Source of the DNA: DASVLX01 sp035552275
GTDB taxonomy: Bacteria; Actinomycetota; Actinomycetes; Mycobacteriales; Pseudonocardiaceae
Reading direction: 5' to 3'
NCBI GenBank assembly: GCA_035552275.1
Contig: DASZLR010000162.1
Coordinates: 1 to 33,680, forward strand
DNA length: 33,680 bases
The notes below the pieces were generated by a model that saw nothing but the letters and a program-made list of their open reading frames with translations, was not told where the DNA came from and searched no databases. The position numbers and the translations under genes are program-made. Positions 32,316-33,680 of this stretch are shown here, one piece after another (position 1 is the first letter of the stretch; every line of letters starts with the position of its first letter).

Positions 32316-33680
32316 TCAGGAACCGCCCTGCGTCGACGTTGGTGGCGGGGCGTACTGACCCGCATTGGCTGGCACCGACAGCGTGTCGTAGGACCGCTGC
32401 ACGGACTGCACGCTGAGATCCTGCTGCGCGGTCGGCAACAGGCCGAGAATGGACTGCGGCGCCGGCCAAATCCCGTACTGCGGCGGGGAACTGCTCGACA
32501 CGCCGAGCGCCTGAGCTGTTTTCATGTCCGGAACGCTGTACTTCGTCCCGCGCGCCGAGACGATGTAGATCGGGCCGTTGACGAACTCGCCCGCATTGGT
32601 TGCCGCGTGCACGGTGATCCCGTCGCCGACCGCCGGCGAGTTCATCAGGAAGTAGTCGATCTTGATGCCATTCGGCGCCGGAGTGCCGATCTGCACCGGC
32701 GCCATCTTCCCGGTCTGGTTGTCCTTGTCCGCCGGCAGCACCTGGCTTATGCCGTGGTTGAGAAAGATCGACGTGTGCGCGATCGGCTGGTTCGGGTTGC
32801 CGTAGTCGGCGGTCCATCCCAGACACATCGTCTGGTCCGTGCCAGCCTCGATCTGGCCGTTGGTGGTGATGTTGCCTGGGTAGTACTTCACACCCAGCGG
32901 ATCGTTCTGCAACTGCGGCAGATTGTCGACCTGGCCCGGAACAGCGACCTGGATGTTCTGTGCACTGCTCGGGTTGGCGAACCGGGCGATCTCCGCGACG
33001 GCCTCGCTCACCTGCTCCACACCAGTGGGCAATGCGATGTAGTAGTCGTACTCGGTCGAGGACCGCTGCACCATGAACGGCAGGCCGGGCGCAACTGGCA
33101 GGCCCGGAGTGGTCTCCGGATGATCAACGTAGGACGCGATCGGGTTGGTGATCTGACCCACATAAGGAATCGCATTGAGCAGCGCGGCGCTGATCTGTCG
33201 CGGATGCGCGCTGGTGAGGCCCAGCGCGGTCATCACCGCGGAGTTGCCGGTGTCCACCGCCGCGCGGACGTCGCTGTCGTTCTCGTTGTTGACGTTGTGC
33301 TGCTGCGAGTAGATGAGGTAGTCCTTGCCATCCGGCCCGGCCACGTAGGCGGTGTCCGGATCAGGCAACTGCTGGCCCAGGTTTGACACCCCGGCCAGGA
33401 CGTAGGTCTGCACACCCTGCTGCGCCACCTGGGTGGGCATGTCCGGGTTGTAGTTGATGTCGTCGCAGACCGCCCAGGTGGTCGAGGACGACGCCGGTGA
33501 CGGCAAGGTCAGTGGACCGTCCGGAATGCCCTCCAGTCGACCCACCGGAACGCCGGTCAACTGCGAGTCGTCAACCTCCTTGATCCCCCCATCGTTGCTG
33601 CCGGACGACGACCCGCTTCCCTTGCCGACGCCGGCCATCAGCAACAACTTCGCCGACGCGACGTTGTACACCGGGATCAG
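32316..33680 (-). CDS. eccB: Type VII secretion membrane protein EccB, N-terminus beyond the window
   Basis: 454 codons are visible. The frame is still open at the right edge, reading LIPVYNVASAKLLL, which matches the segment after the membrane helix in EccB proteins. The exported part follows with its pair of Cys-containing turns (TTWAVCDDI, QTMCLGW), NLPQLQND, HGISQVLPADKD and a PPQYGIWPAP segment near the end. EccB forms the extracytoplasmic face of the ESX pore, with ATP-related claims debated. The missing N-terminus should hold one transmembrane helix. It is on the opposite strand from mycP, as in ESX-4 (Rv3450c). Confidence 0.95.
   Translation of the reverse strand: MIPVYNVASAKLLLMAGVGKGSGSSSGSNDGGIKEVDDSQLTGVPVGRLEGIPDGPLTLPSPASSSTTWAVCDDINYNPDMPTQVAQQGVQTYVLAGVSNLGQQLPDPDTAYVAGPDGKDYLIYSQQHNVNNENDSDVRAAVDTGNSAVMTALGLTSAHPRQISAALLNAIPYVGQITNPIASYVDHPETTPGLPVAPGLPFMVQRSSTEYDYYIALPTGVEQVSEAVAEIARFANPSSAQNIQVAVPGQVDNLPQLQNDPLGVKYYPGNITTNGQIEAGTDQTMCLGWTADYGNPNQPIAHTSIFLNHGISQVLPADKDNQTGKMAPVQIGTPAPNGIKIDYFLMNSPAVGDGITVHAATNAGEFVNGPIYIVSARGTKYSVPDMKTAQALGVSSSSPPQYGIWPAPQSILGLLPTAQQDLSVQSVQRSYDTLSVPANAGQYAPPPTSTQGGS

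Overview
This is a high-GC chromosomal segment from a mycolata-related actinomycete. Pseudonocardiales is the best guess; I cannot name the genus. Gene order from about 7 kb to the right edge (alr, nnr, glmS, a Rv3438-like hydrolase, glmM, rpsI, rplM, an esx pair, a Rv3446c-like gene, eccC, eccD, mycP, eccB) matches, as I recall it, the ESX-4 neighbourhood of Mycobacterium tuberculosis (Rv3423c, then Rv3433c to Rv3450c). The window is essentially that locus plus a rearranged accessory flank on the left.

Left flank (1-6.6 kb). An XRE-type regulator diverges from two very small genes across a short palindromic promoter region. Next come two leftward ORFs (a DUF2786 protein and an unrecognised 377-aa protein) that share a reading frame and are separated by one TGA. 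Then comes a stop-start coupled pair: a small protein with a LANTG sortase-type tail and an Imm52-like immunity protein. An AT-richer scar with a probable transposase remnant follows, then a 5'-truncated copy of tsaE and an MFS exporter gene. The truncated copy and the intact tsaE form a 340-bp direct repeat (10 mismatches) flanking the MFS gene. The tsaB-rimI-tsaD genes that I would expect after tsaE are absent here, so this is the edge of an insertion or rearrangement.

Housekeeping block (6.6-12.8 kb, leftward). glmS, nnr, alr, an alpha/beta hydrolase and tsaE are tightly packed, with overlaps or gaps up to 35 bp, and look like one operon for cell-wall precursors, metabolite repair and tRNA t6A.

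Middle (12.8-18.3 kb). A rightward chlorophyllase-like hydrolase is followed by two tandemly duplicated Pro-rich membrane protein genes; the duplication unit also copied the last 88 bp of the hydrolase gene. Convergent to these is a compact leftward operon: an EspC-like protein, a 718-aa Gly-rich WXG-like protein and an acidic coiled-coil protein, probably type VII secretion substrates or accessories.

Right (18.3-33.7 kb). After glmM and rplM-rpsI comes the ESX-4-like secretion system: two WXG100 proteins, an Hsp70-like ATPase fused through a transmembrane helix to a Rv3446c-type exported domain, a three-ATPase-domain EccC, and divergently EccD and the mycosin MycP, followed by a DUF4230 protein, a 46-aa membrane protein and EccB (cut by the window edge). 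EccC is the motor, EccB and EccD the membrane channel parts, MycP the membrane-bound protease, and the WXG100 pair (each with a YxxxE tail motif) the likely substrate.
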